Assembly (NCBI GenBank): GCA_009927445.1
Contig: RFMZ01000213.1
Span: 45,158-109,157, forward strand
Source of the DNA: Betaproteobacteria bacterium
Lineage (GTDB): Bacteria > Pseudomonadota > Gammaproteobacteria > Burkholderiales > Burkholderiaceae
DNA length: 64,000 nt
Direction: 5' to 3'
Below, piece after piece: positions 54,474 through 64,000 of the stretch. The notes beneath the pieces were generated by a model that was given only the letters and a program-made list of their open reading frames with translations, had not been told where the DNA came from and ran no database searches. The position numbers and the translations under genes are program-made. Position 1 is the first letter of the stretch; each line of letters opens with the position of its first letter.

Positions 54474-55179
54474 ATTGCGATGTAATCAGTTGTGTTTGTT
54501 CGTTGCTCGGACGAATATGCTGAGACCCTATTTTTTAGGGCTTTTAATTTTAGGGATGCTTGGGATAGGGCAAACTACTTATGCTAACGATGCGGTAGAG
54601 CAATTGCGATCCTTTACTAAAAATACCAAGTCAGCTTCCGGTGATTTTTTACAGCAACAGGTCAGCTTATCCTCAGGTAGTGATGTAAAGCCCCGCGTAG
54701 TTCGGCAACAACAGGGCACTTTTGTATTTTCAAGACCTGGCAGATTTTCATGGAACACATTAAAGCCCTTCGAGCAAGTCATGATTGCAGATGGGAAGCA
54801 GTTGATGATGTGGGATAAGGATTTGAATCAAGTAACTTATCGCAAGGCGAATCTTGCCTTAGCGGCTAGTCCTGCGGCTATCTTGTTTGGCAACACAGCC
54901 TTGGAAGAGTATTTTGAATTAAATAATGCTGGAGAGCGCGGTAATTTATTTTGGGTAGAGTTAATTCCAAAAAACAGTAAGGACAGTGCAGAGGATATGC
55001 CTTATACCAAAATAGGTATTGGGATGGCCGGTAATTTACCAATAGCGATGGAGTTAAGAGATCAGTTTGGTAATATTGTTTTACTTAGTTTTAGTAATTT
55101 AAAAACCAATATTCCGATTTTGCCAAGCCAATTTATTTTTAAGGTACCCTCGGGAGCGGAGGTTTTAAAGTTACAGTGA
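54463..55179 (+). CDS. lolA: Outer-membrane lipoprotein carrier protein
   Basis: [46 protein letters not shown]. Confidence 0.93.
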   Translation: MSVRLRCNQLCLFVARTNMLRPYFLGLLILGMLGIGQTTYANDAVEQLRSFTKNTKSASGDFLQQQVSLSSGSDVKPRVVRQQQGTFVFSRPGRFSWNTLKPFEQVMIADGKQLMMWDKDLNQVTYRKANLALAASPAAILFGNTALEEYFELNNAGERGNLFWVELIPKNSKDSAEDMPYTKIGIGMAGNLPIAMELRDQFGNIVLLSFSNLKTNIPILPSQFIFKVPSGAEVLKLQ

Positions 55180-55220
55180 TACAAAGTAACAACTAATTGA
55201 CTATGATGATTTGGATATGA

Positions 55221-56552
<1,332 letters not shown>

Positions 56553-56763
56553 TGCAATGCAATACCTGGATGAACATAGATTAAGAAGGATATAAATTCT
56601 AAATAAAGACATTAGTATTTGCGAGGTTTTACATGAAGAGGAGTTTAGAAAAGTTAAAAAATGTATTTACCTCGATGAATTAGTTAAAAAACGAGGCAAA
56701 ATGTTGTAATATATGACGGTTGATATTTAGTTTAATCATAAAAATTGTTAAAACGGAGATGAT

Positions 56764-57828
56764 ATGAAGCAAATCAATATAGGTGTAATTGGTACTGGCT
56801 GGTGTGGTGGCATACGTACAGAAACTGCCCGAAATAATCCACTGGTTAAAGATATTCACATTTCAGAGACGAACGAGATTCGTTTGAAGGAAATGGCAGA
56901 CAAAATTGGTGCTAAAACAGCGACGACTGACTATAAAGAATTATTAAAAATAGATGATATTGATGCGATTATTATTTCTGCCACGCCAGAAACAACGCAT
57001 TTTCCAATGGCACGTGACGCCCTCATTGCGGGTAAGCATGTTTTCTTAGAAAAGCCGATTGCAATCGCACTAGAAGAGGCAGATGAGTTAATTGCTTTAG
57101 CAAAACAAAAGAAGCTTAAATTTACAATTGGTTATTCGCAGCGTTTTAATCCGAAATTTGCTTATGTCAAAAAGGCGATTAAAGATGGCATGATTGGTAA
57201 ACCGGTAAGTATTTTAGTGAGTCGCCATATAACGCGTAGTTTGGGTAAGAAGATAGTTGGCAGAGTGAAGTTGTCACCGGCAGCGATGGAGGCTACTCAT
57301 GATTTGGACTTTGTGTTCTGGTGTTTAGAGCCAGCCAAGCCAGTGAAAATTTATTCCCAAGTCAATTATGGTGCGATGCGTGAGTCAACAGGAGCGGATA
57401 TTCCGGACACTCAGTGGATTATGGTAACGATGGATGATGGTTTAACTTTTGTGGTGGGTGGAGGATGGAGTTTGCCCCCAGGATATCCAAATTTTTCGAC
57501 GACTTGGATCGAATTCATTGGCAGTGATGGCGCCTTATTAGTTGACGATAGTCATAAAGACGTTGTGCTAAATACTGTCAAAAACGGTATGCAATTGCCG
57601 ATGTCGACCATGCCAGGCGAACAAGTAGATCACGTGTACGCTGGACCGATGGCATCAGAGACTATTCATTTTTTAGAGGCTGTAGCACTAGATCGTGATG
57701 TGCTAGTTACTGGTGAGCAGGCTCGGCAGGTGATGGAAGTTTATATGGCTGCCGATTTATCAGCTGAAACGGGAGAGCCGGTATATTTACCATTGCCTGC
57801 TCAACAGTTACATGCTGTGAATGGCTAA
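56764..57828 (+). CDS. Gfo/Idh/MocA family oxidoreductase (copy A)
   Basis: NIGVIGTGWCGGIRTETA, GKHVFLEKPIAI, MEATHDLDFVFWCLE. Confidence 0.92.
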   Translation: MKQINIGVIGTGWCGGIRTETARNNPLVKDIHISETNEIRLKEMADKIGAKTATTDYKELLKIDDIDAIIISATPETTHFPMARDALIAGKHVFLEKPIAIALEEADELIALAKQKKLKFTIGYSQRFNPKFAYVKKAIKDGMIGKPVSILVSRHITRSLGKKIVGRVKLSPAAMEATHDLDFVFWCLEPAKPVKIYSQVNYGAMRESTGADIPDTQWIMVTMDDGLTFVVGGGWSLPPGYPNFSTTWIEFIGSDGALLVDDSHKDVVLNTVKNGMQLPMSTMPGEQVDHVYAGPMASETIHFLEAVALDRDVLVTGEQARQVMEVYMAADLSAETGEPVYLPLPAQQLHAVNG

Positions 57829-57831
57829 CCC

Positions 57832-58944
57832 ATGCGTGATCGTCAAGCAAAAAATATTGGATTAGCGATTGTCGGGGCTGGAAGAGTTGGCTTATTTCGT
57901 GGAGAAGTTGCTGCTCGCCATGCGCAGGTTGGCTGGATTGGGATTGCCGAAAAAAATCCTGAAAGAGCCAAGCTCATTGGTGATAAGCTTAAAGCAGATT
58001 TTGTAACGGCTGATTATCGTGAATTATTAAATCGTCCTGAGGTCAATGCAACGATTGTTGCTACAGATGAGCACTTACACGTTGATCCAATTCTTTTAGC
58101 TGCTGAACGAAAACACTCCTTGATGATTGAAAAACCATTAGCGACTGATCTGGGTGACTCAGCACGTGTTTTAGCCGCTATTCAAAAAGCCGGCGTTGAT
58201 GCAGTGGTTGGTTATACGCAGCGTTTTCGTAGAAGATGGTTAGCTGCCAAAGAAAAAGTAGCAAGTGGTCAGCTAGGGGATATTACCTTGGTAACTTCTC
58301 GAGCTTTTATGAACCGTTTAGTTGCAATTGATAACTATAAGCGAACAGATCACCCACATAAAATTTCACCGATGGTGATTTCGGGTACGCATGCATTAGA
58401 TATTGTGATGTGGATGATGGCGGGCAAGACGCCGGTTGAAATTTATGCGCGTTCGATTGATAAAGCCTTGGGTCCTGAATGGAAGGGTATTGATGCCACT
58501 TCTGGAGTAATTACTTTTTCTGATGGCACTATTTATCAAGCTACGATTTCTTGGGCATTACCAGTGGTATGGCCAGGCGCGGTTTATAGTTTAGATGTCG
58601 GTATTGTAGGTACGGAAGGTGTTTTGACGATTGATGACACGCACCGAGATATTGTCTTAGCGACGTCCAAGTCGCAGGGTGAGGGTTATGCACCGGATCA
58701 ATCTCGGCGCGTGGATTTTATGGGAAGTTATCCGCCTGGTGATATGGCCTTGGGAGAACTGCGAGGACCGATGCGTGAAGAGACAGAATCATGGCTTAAC
58801 CGTGTTAGCTTGAATTTGCCAACGCCTGCTGCTACAGCAGCGGAGGCTCATTTGAACTTAATGATGACAAAAGCCTTTGATTTATCTGCCAGGTTAAAGA
58901 AGCCTATTCAATTACCAATTACTCCAGAGCAGGACATTTATTAA
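57832..58944 (+). CDS. Gfo/Idh/MocA family oxidoreductase (copy B)
   Basis: LAIVGAGRVGLFRGEVAAR, HSLMIEKPLATDL; same architecture as the preceding gene, 3-bp gap. Confidence 0.92.
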   Translation: MRDRQAKNIGLAIVGAGRVGLFRGEVAARHAQVGWIGIAEKNPERAKLIGDKLKADFVTADYRELLNRPEVNATIVATDEHLHVDPILLAAERKHSLMIEKPLATDLGDSARVLAAIQKAGVDAVVGYTQRFRRRWLAAKEKVASGQLGDITLVTSRAFMNRLVAIDNYKRTDHPHKISPMVISGTHALDIVMWMMAGKTPVEIYARSIDKALGPEWKGIDATSGVITFSDGTIYQATISWALPVVWPGAVYSLDVGIVGTEGVLTIDDTHRDIVLATSKSQGEGYAPDQSRRVDFMGSYPPGDMALGELRGPMREETESWLNRVSLNLPTPAATAAEAHLNLMMTKAFDLSARLKKPIQLPITPEQDIY

Positions 58945-59031
58945 TTTGATGTAAATAAGTCTGAAGTCGATCTAACAATTAACATAACACTTAGGCTATT
59001 GTCTTAAAAATGTTGGAATTTTAAGGGTTTT

Positions 59032-60033
59032 TTGATGAATGCTCAGATAAAAAATTTATGGATTTTTGTATTTAATTTATTGGTTGTTTTTTCTTTGTGT
59101 GGATTGCCGGGCTATTCACAGGCTCAAGATTACCCTAATAAACCGATCAAAATGATCATCCCATTCTCACCAGGAGGCGCTTCAGATCTGGTTGGTAGAA
59201 TTTTGCAGACGAAATTTGGGGATCTACTTGGTCAGCCATTGATTATTGAAAACAAGCCTGGCGCCTCAGGAAACATTGGCATGGAGTTGGCAGCAAAATC
59301 CGCGCCAGATGGTTATACATTGTTTCTTGGTAATATTGGCACGATGGCGATTAACCCTGCCTTATATCCAAATATTAAGGTAAACCCATTAAGGGATTTC
59401 ATTTCTGTAACAGAGGTAGTTGACGTTCCAAGCGCGCTTGTGACGACCGCTTCTTTCCCCACAAGCACTGTAGCTGAACTAGTCACTTATTTAAAAGCTA
59501 ACCCAGGTAAATTTAATTTTGCTTCACCAGGTTCTGGCAGCGCCAATCGTTTGCAAACTGAGCGTTTTATGGGACTTACCGGGACTAAACTAGTTCATGT
59601 GCCTTATAAGGGGGGAGCTGGTCCTGCAGCTGTTGGAATGGTTGGAGGTGAGACACAAATGATGTTTGTAACTTTGTCTTCAGCCCAAGAATTTATTAAA
59701 TCTGGTCGATTAAAAGGACTTGCTGTTACGAGCCCAAGCCGGATGCCTGAGTTACCTAATGTCCCAACCATATCCGAGGCAGGTTATAAAGATTTGACGG
59801 GTGGTTCATGGCAAATATTGGCTGTCCCAACTGGAACACCGCGTGATATTGTAAATAAGTTATATACCGCAACGATTAATACATTGATGCTTCCAGAGGT
59901 TAAAGAGAAACTAGAAAAGCAAGGAGCAATAGTGGTAACGAGTAAATCGCCCGAAGCTGCAAGAGAGTTTTTAAGTAATGAGACGCAAAGATGGGGCAGA
60001 GTTGTGAAAGAGACAGGCGCTACTCCCGATTAA
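59032..60033 (+). CDS. Bug/TctC-type substrate-binding protein
   Basis: YPNKPIKMIIPFSPGGASDLVGRILQTKF, LIIENKPGASGNIGMELAAKSAPDGYTL. Confidence 0.94.
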   Translation: MMNAQIKNLWIFVFNLLVVFSLCGLPGYSQAQDYPNKPIKMIIPFSPGGASDLVGRILQTKFGDLLGQPLIIENKPGASGNIGMELAAKSAPDGYTLFLGNIGTMAINPALYPNIKVNPLRDFISVTEVVDVPSALVTTASFPTSTVAELVTYLKANPGKFNFASPGSGSANRLQTERFMGLTGTKLVHVPYKGGAGPAAVGMVGGETQMMFVTLSSAQEFIKSGRLKGLAVTSPSRMPELPNVPTISEAGYKDLTGGSWQILAVPTGTPRDIVNKLYTATINTLMLPEVKEKLEKQGAIVVTSKSPEAAREFLSNETQRWGRVVKETGATPD

Positions 60034-60099
60034 TTGAAAAAGACTTTGGCCAAAAACTGATTTAAAAAAGGGGTGATGTACTTATGTGCTCAATTTCCC

Positions 60100-60606
60100 T
60101 CAAGATGGTTGATAGCGATCAAGCTTGATACTAAGTTCTTTAATCGCTTCTGTTAAAAATAGTAATTCTTGTTCCTTCATTAGGTCTATTTTTTGATGAA
60201 GCATTTCTATTTCTAATTCGGCTTTGACATTAATTTCAAAGTCATCATGAGCTTGTTGTCGATCGATTTCTGATTAGCGATTTTGGCTCATCATGATGGC
60301 GGGCACAGTATAAGCGGCTTGGAAAGATAAGACTCAATTTAATCAGATAAATGGATAAGCATCGCAAGCCGAGGAGCCATTATGGGTATTAAAAATGATC
60401 CATGCAATGATACAAAGGCTTTGAATAATAATAAAGTCCCAAGAGCCCACAGTTTTGGCTACTCCATCAGAAATAACCTAGCCCAATGTAAGGCTTTGCT
60501 TCTCTGGATTGACTTTTAAATTAACCTTTTGGCGGTAAAGTTTTCGGTGGTTTCGGAGTGACTGTAAGACTTCTAGTTTCTCATTGGATATTTTTATTCT
60601 AGACAT
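60100..60606 (-). pseudogene. Degenerate DUF1003-family membrane protein
   Basis: Minus-strand fragments in several frames: MSRIKISNEKLEVLQSLRNHR, VGSWDFIIIQSLCIIAWIIFNT, YPFI*LN, AAYTVPAIMMSQNR*SEIDRQQAHDDFEINVKAELEIEMLHQKIDLMKEQELLFLTEAIKEL. Confidence 0.7.
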
Positions 60607-60764
60607 AGTCTTTCCTTTGGTGGTTTAGTTATCTTGTTGATAATTTAGTTAGATGCATATTCATATTTACAAATATTAGCGTTTTATTTTTTATAATTTT
60701 TAGTATCATCTTTCAAGAATAATATAATAGAATATAAAGTATATATTTTGTTGGAGGGTAATCA

Positions 60765-61175
60765 TTGCGCTATATTAAATTTCTCGTTTTAGCAGTCTTT
60801 GTGCTAACTGGATGCGCCAAGGAAAGGGATTTACGTGTTTTATGTAAAGGGACCCTCACTAAAATTGAATTCAAAAATAATGAAGAAATTATTCTTGATA
60901 AAAATGATGAGTTTTTAAATCAATATCAGTTTACGATTGATAAAATTCAAAAAAACAATTATCCATACAAATTTCCCTGTGCAAAAGAAACTGATACGGA
61001 GATTACCTGCGTGATTGATTTCACATTAGGTGATGGGTCAGTTGAAACGATCAAGTTTAATAAATTAAAAAATACGGTTTCAGATATTGTGCTGCGGAAG
61101 AAGACTGCCCCAGGCTTTCCGAGTAAAGAAAGTTTCGAGGGTTTTTGTGAAGTTGTTAGTGCCAAAATTCCTTAA
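60765..61175 (+). CDS. Putative lipoprotein, function unknown
   Basis: MRYIKFLVLAVFVLTGCAKERD lipobox (LTGC). Confidence 0.7.
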   Translation: MRYIKFLVLAVFVLTGCAKERDLRVLCKGTLTKIEFKNNEEIILDKNDEFLNQYQFTIDKIQKNNYPYKFPCAKETDTEITCVIDFTLGDGSVETIKFNKLKNTVSDIVLRKKTAPGFPSKESFEGFCEVVSAKIP

Positions 61176-61756
61176 TGGTGAGAAGACTTACGCTTTTTTT
61201 CGGACTATTCTTCTATGCAACGATAGCTTATGCCCAGTGGCAACGCATACCGAATCAATTTTCAGAAGACTCCAATTTGTATTCAGATACTTTTATCGAT
61301 GAGATGAAGACTGTCAATCAGATAACAACTTTTAAGATGCGATTAGAAATTAAGAAAAGTGCTCAAAATATATCCAATATGTCGGGCGGGTCAATTCTCA
61401 AAAAAATGAGTTTAAATTGTGTCAATGGGACAGGTTTTCAGTACTATTCGCAGGTTTATTCGGCCAATGGATTAAAGGGGCGCGTGGTGAGTTCTCTGGA
61501 GGCTAAGCCTGGAGAATTATGGTATCCCATGCGTGGTGGTGATAATATTTTTAAGTATGTGTGTAAAAAAGACGCTGCCAATATTACTAGCTCGAAAAAT
61601 CCCAATAATGCTTCTAGTACTGCTGAACAAAAGAAGAGATTGCAAGAATTACAGGCGATGCAATTGACTATTCAGCAACAAATATTTGGTATCGGAACTT
61701 CTGGAGCCGGGCCAAGCAAAGACGATGCTGAGGCTATTAATCAAATTAAAAAGTAA
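61175..61756 (+). CDS. Putative exported protein, function unknown
   Basis: Signal-like N-terminus (RLTLFFGLFFYATIAYAQ); start overlaps the stop of the lipoprotein gene. Confidence 0.7.
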   Translation: MVRRLTLFFGLFFYATIAYAQWQRIPNQFSEDSNLYSDTFIDEMKTVNQITTFKMRLEIKKSAQNISNMSGGSILKKMSLNCVNGTGFQYYSQVYSANGLKGRVVSSLEAKPGELWYPMRGGDNIFKYVCKKDAANITSSKNPNNASSTAEQKKRLQELQAMQLTIQQQIFGIGTSGAGPSKDDAEAINQIKK

Positions 61757-61812
61757 TTACTGCTTCCTGTATTAAGAATTTAGTACAGGTATTAAGTAAC
61801 TTGGCAGAACTC

Positions 61813-61941
61813 TTAACACCAGGTATTGGCTAAGAGGTAAATTTGCATATTGGGGTTTTGGTATGCAGTAAAAATGCCGATTGCTAACAAACCCAATCCA
61901 ACAAAGAGCAATCGTTTTAAAAAATTAGGTCTTGAGGTCAT
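61813..61941 (-). CDS. 42-aa single-TM protein, absent from the supplied ORF track
   Basis: MTSRPNFLKRLLFVGLGLLAIGIFTAYQNPNMQIYLLANTWC*. ATGA overlap with the end of the MFS gene. Confidence 0.6.
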   Translation of the reverse strand: MTSRPNFLKRLLFVGLGLLAIGIFTAYQNPNMQIYLLANTWC

Positions 61942-63161
61942 GCGGTCACTGGCCTAGCTTGATAGGCTGATTCTTTGATTGGAAAGTTAATTGCAGCTGC
62001 CATGAGGCTTATAACGATTGAAATCGTCCAAACAATATCGTATGAGCCAAATAAATCAAAAAGTTTACCACCAAGCCAAACACCTAAAAAGGCACCTATT
62101 TGATGCGAGAAAAATACAATTCCCCCAAGCATCGACATATTTTTTACTCCAAAAATAGAGCCGACAATACCATTTGTTAGGGGGACTGTACTGAGCCATA
62201 AAACTCCAATAACAGCAGCGAAGATATAAGCACTCACTGCACTAATTGGTAAAAAGACAAAAGCTGCTATCGCCAGAGCACGGCCCGTATAGATTAGACT
62301 TAACAAGTGGGGCTTTGGAAATTTACCTCCCCAAAGACCAAAATAATAGCTCCCTGCAATATTAAATAAACCAATCAGGGCAAGGACATTCGTGCCGACG
62401 GATGGGTTTAGCCCCTGATCAGAAAGATAAGCGGGGAGGTGTGTTGCTAAAAAAGCAATATGAAATCCACATACAAAAAAACCAATGGTTAATAGTCTAA
62501 ATCCATGGTGTCCCATGGCTTGTTTTAAGATTTCGGCCAGAGCAAGAGGTTTCGGTGCGTTTGGGTCATCCTTCGGTTGCGGTTTTTCCATCATAAAAAA
62601 TGCTAATGGAATCATGATGACGGTAATTGCCGTCAAAATGTATAAAGTGGTGCTCCAGTTAAAGGAATTAATTAATTGCATTGTAGCCGGGAGCATTGCG
62701 AATTGTCCAAAAGATCCGATGGACATAGAAAGCCCCAAAGCCATACTTCTCTTTTCAACCGGCACAGATCGGCTAATAACTCCAAAAACAACTGGTGCGG
62801 TAGTACCGGCTAGACCAATACCAATCAGAATCCCTGCAGACCAAATAAGCGCCATGGAGGTTTGGGCACTCGACATTAGATACAGTCCTGCAGCATAGAC
62901 TAGAGTGCCAAGGACGATGACCCAGCCAGCCCCGCGACGATCGGCAATTCGACCCGCAAATGGTTGCGCTATCCCCCAAACGATATTTTGAACTGCTAAA
63001 GATAGTGCAAAGACCTCTCTACCCCAATTATTGTCTAAGCTCATTGGTTGGAGAAAGATCCCGAAGGTGTGTCTTACCCCAAAAGAAATCGCTAGAATAA
63101 TTCCACCGACCCATAGAACCATGGTTGGGGTTCTCCAGTCTACCGACTTAAGATTTTCCAT
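61938..63161 (-). CDS. MFS transporter (OFA/oxalate-formate or monocarboxylate-like)
   Basis: 12-TM; FGVRHTFGIFLQPMSLDNNWGREVFALSLAVQNIVWGIAQPFAGRIADRRG. Confidence 0.9.
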   Translation of the reverse strand: MENLKSVDWRTPTMVLWVGGIILAISFGVRHTFGIFLQPMSLDNNWGREVFALSLAVQNIVWGIAQPFAGRIADRRGAGWVIVLGTLVYAAGLYLMSSAQTSMALIWSAGILIGIGLAGTTAPVVFGVISRSVPVEKRSMALGLSMSIGSFGQFAMLPATMQLINSFNWSTTLYILTAITVIMIPLAFFMMEKPQPKDDPNAPKPLALAEILKQAMGHHGFRLLTIGFFVCGFHIAFLATHLPAYLSDQGLNPSVGTNVLALIGLFNIAGSYYFGLWGGKFPKPHLLSLIYTGRALAIAAFVFLPISAVSAYIFAAVIGVLWLSTVPLTNGIVGSIFGVKNMSMLGGIVFFSHQIGAFLGVWLGGKLFDLFGSYDIVWTISIVISLMAAAINFPIKESAYQARPVTA

Positions 63162-63190
63162 TACTAACTTTCAGAAAATGTGTATACAAA

Positions 63191-63343
63191 TTATTTTTTA
63201 TCATTACTCGAGTTTAACCATTCGGCAATCTCTGGAAAAGCATCGCTAAAATTCCCCATAAATTCTCTAATCATCAATACTAGGCCAACTATTAATAGGC
63301 AAAAGACACCAATCGATATTAGTAAAAGAGTTGTATTGCTCAT
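63191..63343 (-). CDS. 50-aa single-TM protein, absent from the supplied ORF track
   Basis: MSNTTLLLISIGVFCLLIVGLVLMIREFMGNFSDAFPEIAEWLNSSNDKK*. ATGA-type overlap with the ORF at 63340. Confidence 0.55.
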   Translation of the reverse strand: MSNTTLLLISIGVFCLLIVGLVLMIREFMGNFSDAFPEIAEWLNSSNDKK

Positions 63344-63522
63344 AATTTTTTATTTAGAATGGCTGATAACTTAAAGTAAATCCCAAAACAAAAAATAGAG
63401 GGTACCCAAATAGCTGTAAAGATAGATTGTTCGCGATCTCCTATTACAAACCATAGATATGCAGAGGTGCAGAAGGAAATCACCACAGCCAGTAAAATAA
63501 AATAATCAGATTTTTTAAACAT
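63340..63522 (-). CDS. Small two-TM membrane protein
   Basis: MFKKSDYFILLAVVISFCTSAYLWFVIGDREQSIFTAIWVPSIFCFGIYFKL; overlaps the next small ORF. Confidence 0.55.
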   Translation of the reverse strand: MFKKSDYFILLAVVISFCTSAYLWFVIGDREQSIFTAIWVPSIFCFGIYFKLSAILNKKL

Positions 63523-63540
63523 AAAAGCCCTTTATTAAAT

Positions 63541-63759
63541 TTATAAATATTCCTGGATCCAGTAGCCCATTGCTCCTGCAAGACAACCTGTGATTGCAAC
63601 GGATGCCAGGATACGAATACCCGAGGAAAATCCAATAGCGAATAAATCTAAAGAAAACATACCCAAAAGCCCCATGAAAATAGTTGAGCAACTTGCTAAG
63701 ATCAAAATGAGACCAAAAGTTATAAATACCTTTTGGATCAGATGATTAGTCTTATTCAT
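63541..63759 (-). CDS. Small membrane protein with lipobox-like LASC
   Basis: MNKTNHLIQKVFITFGLILILASCSTIFMGLLGMFSLDLFAIGFSSG. Confidence 0.55.
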   Translation of the reverse strand: MNKTNHLIQKVFITFGLILILASCSTIFMGLLGMFSLDLFAIGFSSGIRILASVAITGCLAGAMGYWIQEYL

Positions 63760-63879
63760 GGATAAAACGTAAGTTCATTGGACTATTATAGGGTTGCTAG
63801 GTAATCTTGTGCTTTTAAACCGTAAATGGTAAATTGGTATTATTAAAAAGAATAAAAACCAAGGGAGCGAGCGGTGGAT

Positions 63880-64000
63880 TTCAGATGATTCCATTGACAA
63901 GATCCTTGTGCCTAAAAAAATCATTTCAACAAAGATATTTGGGGGTGATGACCTGGCAAAGCTACATGATCATAATGGACTTATTTAGACGAAAAGAAAA
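63880..64000 (+). CDS. Possible hemin uptake protein HemP-like ORF, truncated or frameshifted at window edge
   Basis: KKIISTKIFGGDDLAKLHDHNGLI, then TAG; a one-base shift would give YRRKE, resembling HemP (FGG...hDG..YrLr). Confidence 0.3.

Noticed and set aside
56560-56763. Possible ORF fragment (...EVLHEEEFRKVKKCIYLDELVKKRGKML*) before the Gfo/Idh pair
   Set aside because: No start codon after the upstream stop and no recognisable homology.

Overview
This looks like a low-GC betaproteobacterial chromosome segment, Burkholderiales and Polynucleobacter-like by gene content (inference only). Positions 1-12.8 kb are the end of an aerobic anoxygenic photosynthesis gene cluster: lhaA-puhABC-orf-acsF-puhE-ispH-bchG-pucC-like-bchP-tspO-hemA-dxs. 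Positions 12.8-24.3 kb are a GntR-controlled catabolic island. It combines sugar-acid enzymes, a CoA-transferase/BadI-MenB-like hydrolase/hydroxyacid dehydrogenase set, and substrate-binding proteins without membrane subunits. The rest is mixed metabolism and housekeeping: a cyanate/nitrate-type ABC transporter with cyanase, glnB-nadE, ppa/hppA, trxB, ftsK-lolA-serS, and a tandem Gfo/Idh/MocA pair with a Bug protein. The last 4 kb hold lineage-specific small membrane proteins. I found several single-base frameshifts, mostly in short homopolymers, in otherwise well-conserved genes (lhaA, bchP, the ABC ATPase, ligJ-like). They suggest sequence errors or recent decay and should be checked first. 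I saw no rRNA, tRNA, CRISPR or transposase. The best candidates for something undescribed are the catabolic island with its paired palindromic operators, the TRAP-type binding protein that lacks a signal peptide, and the run of unannotated small membrane ORFs around the MFS gene.
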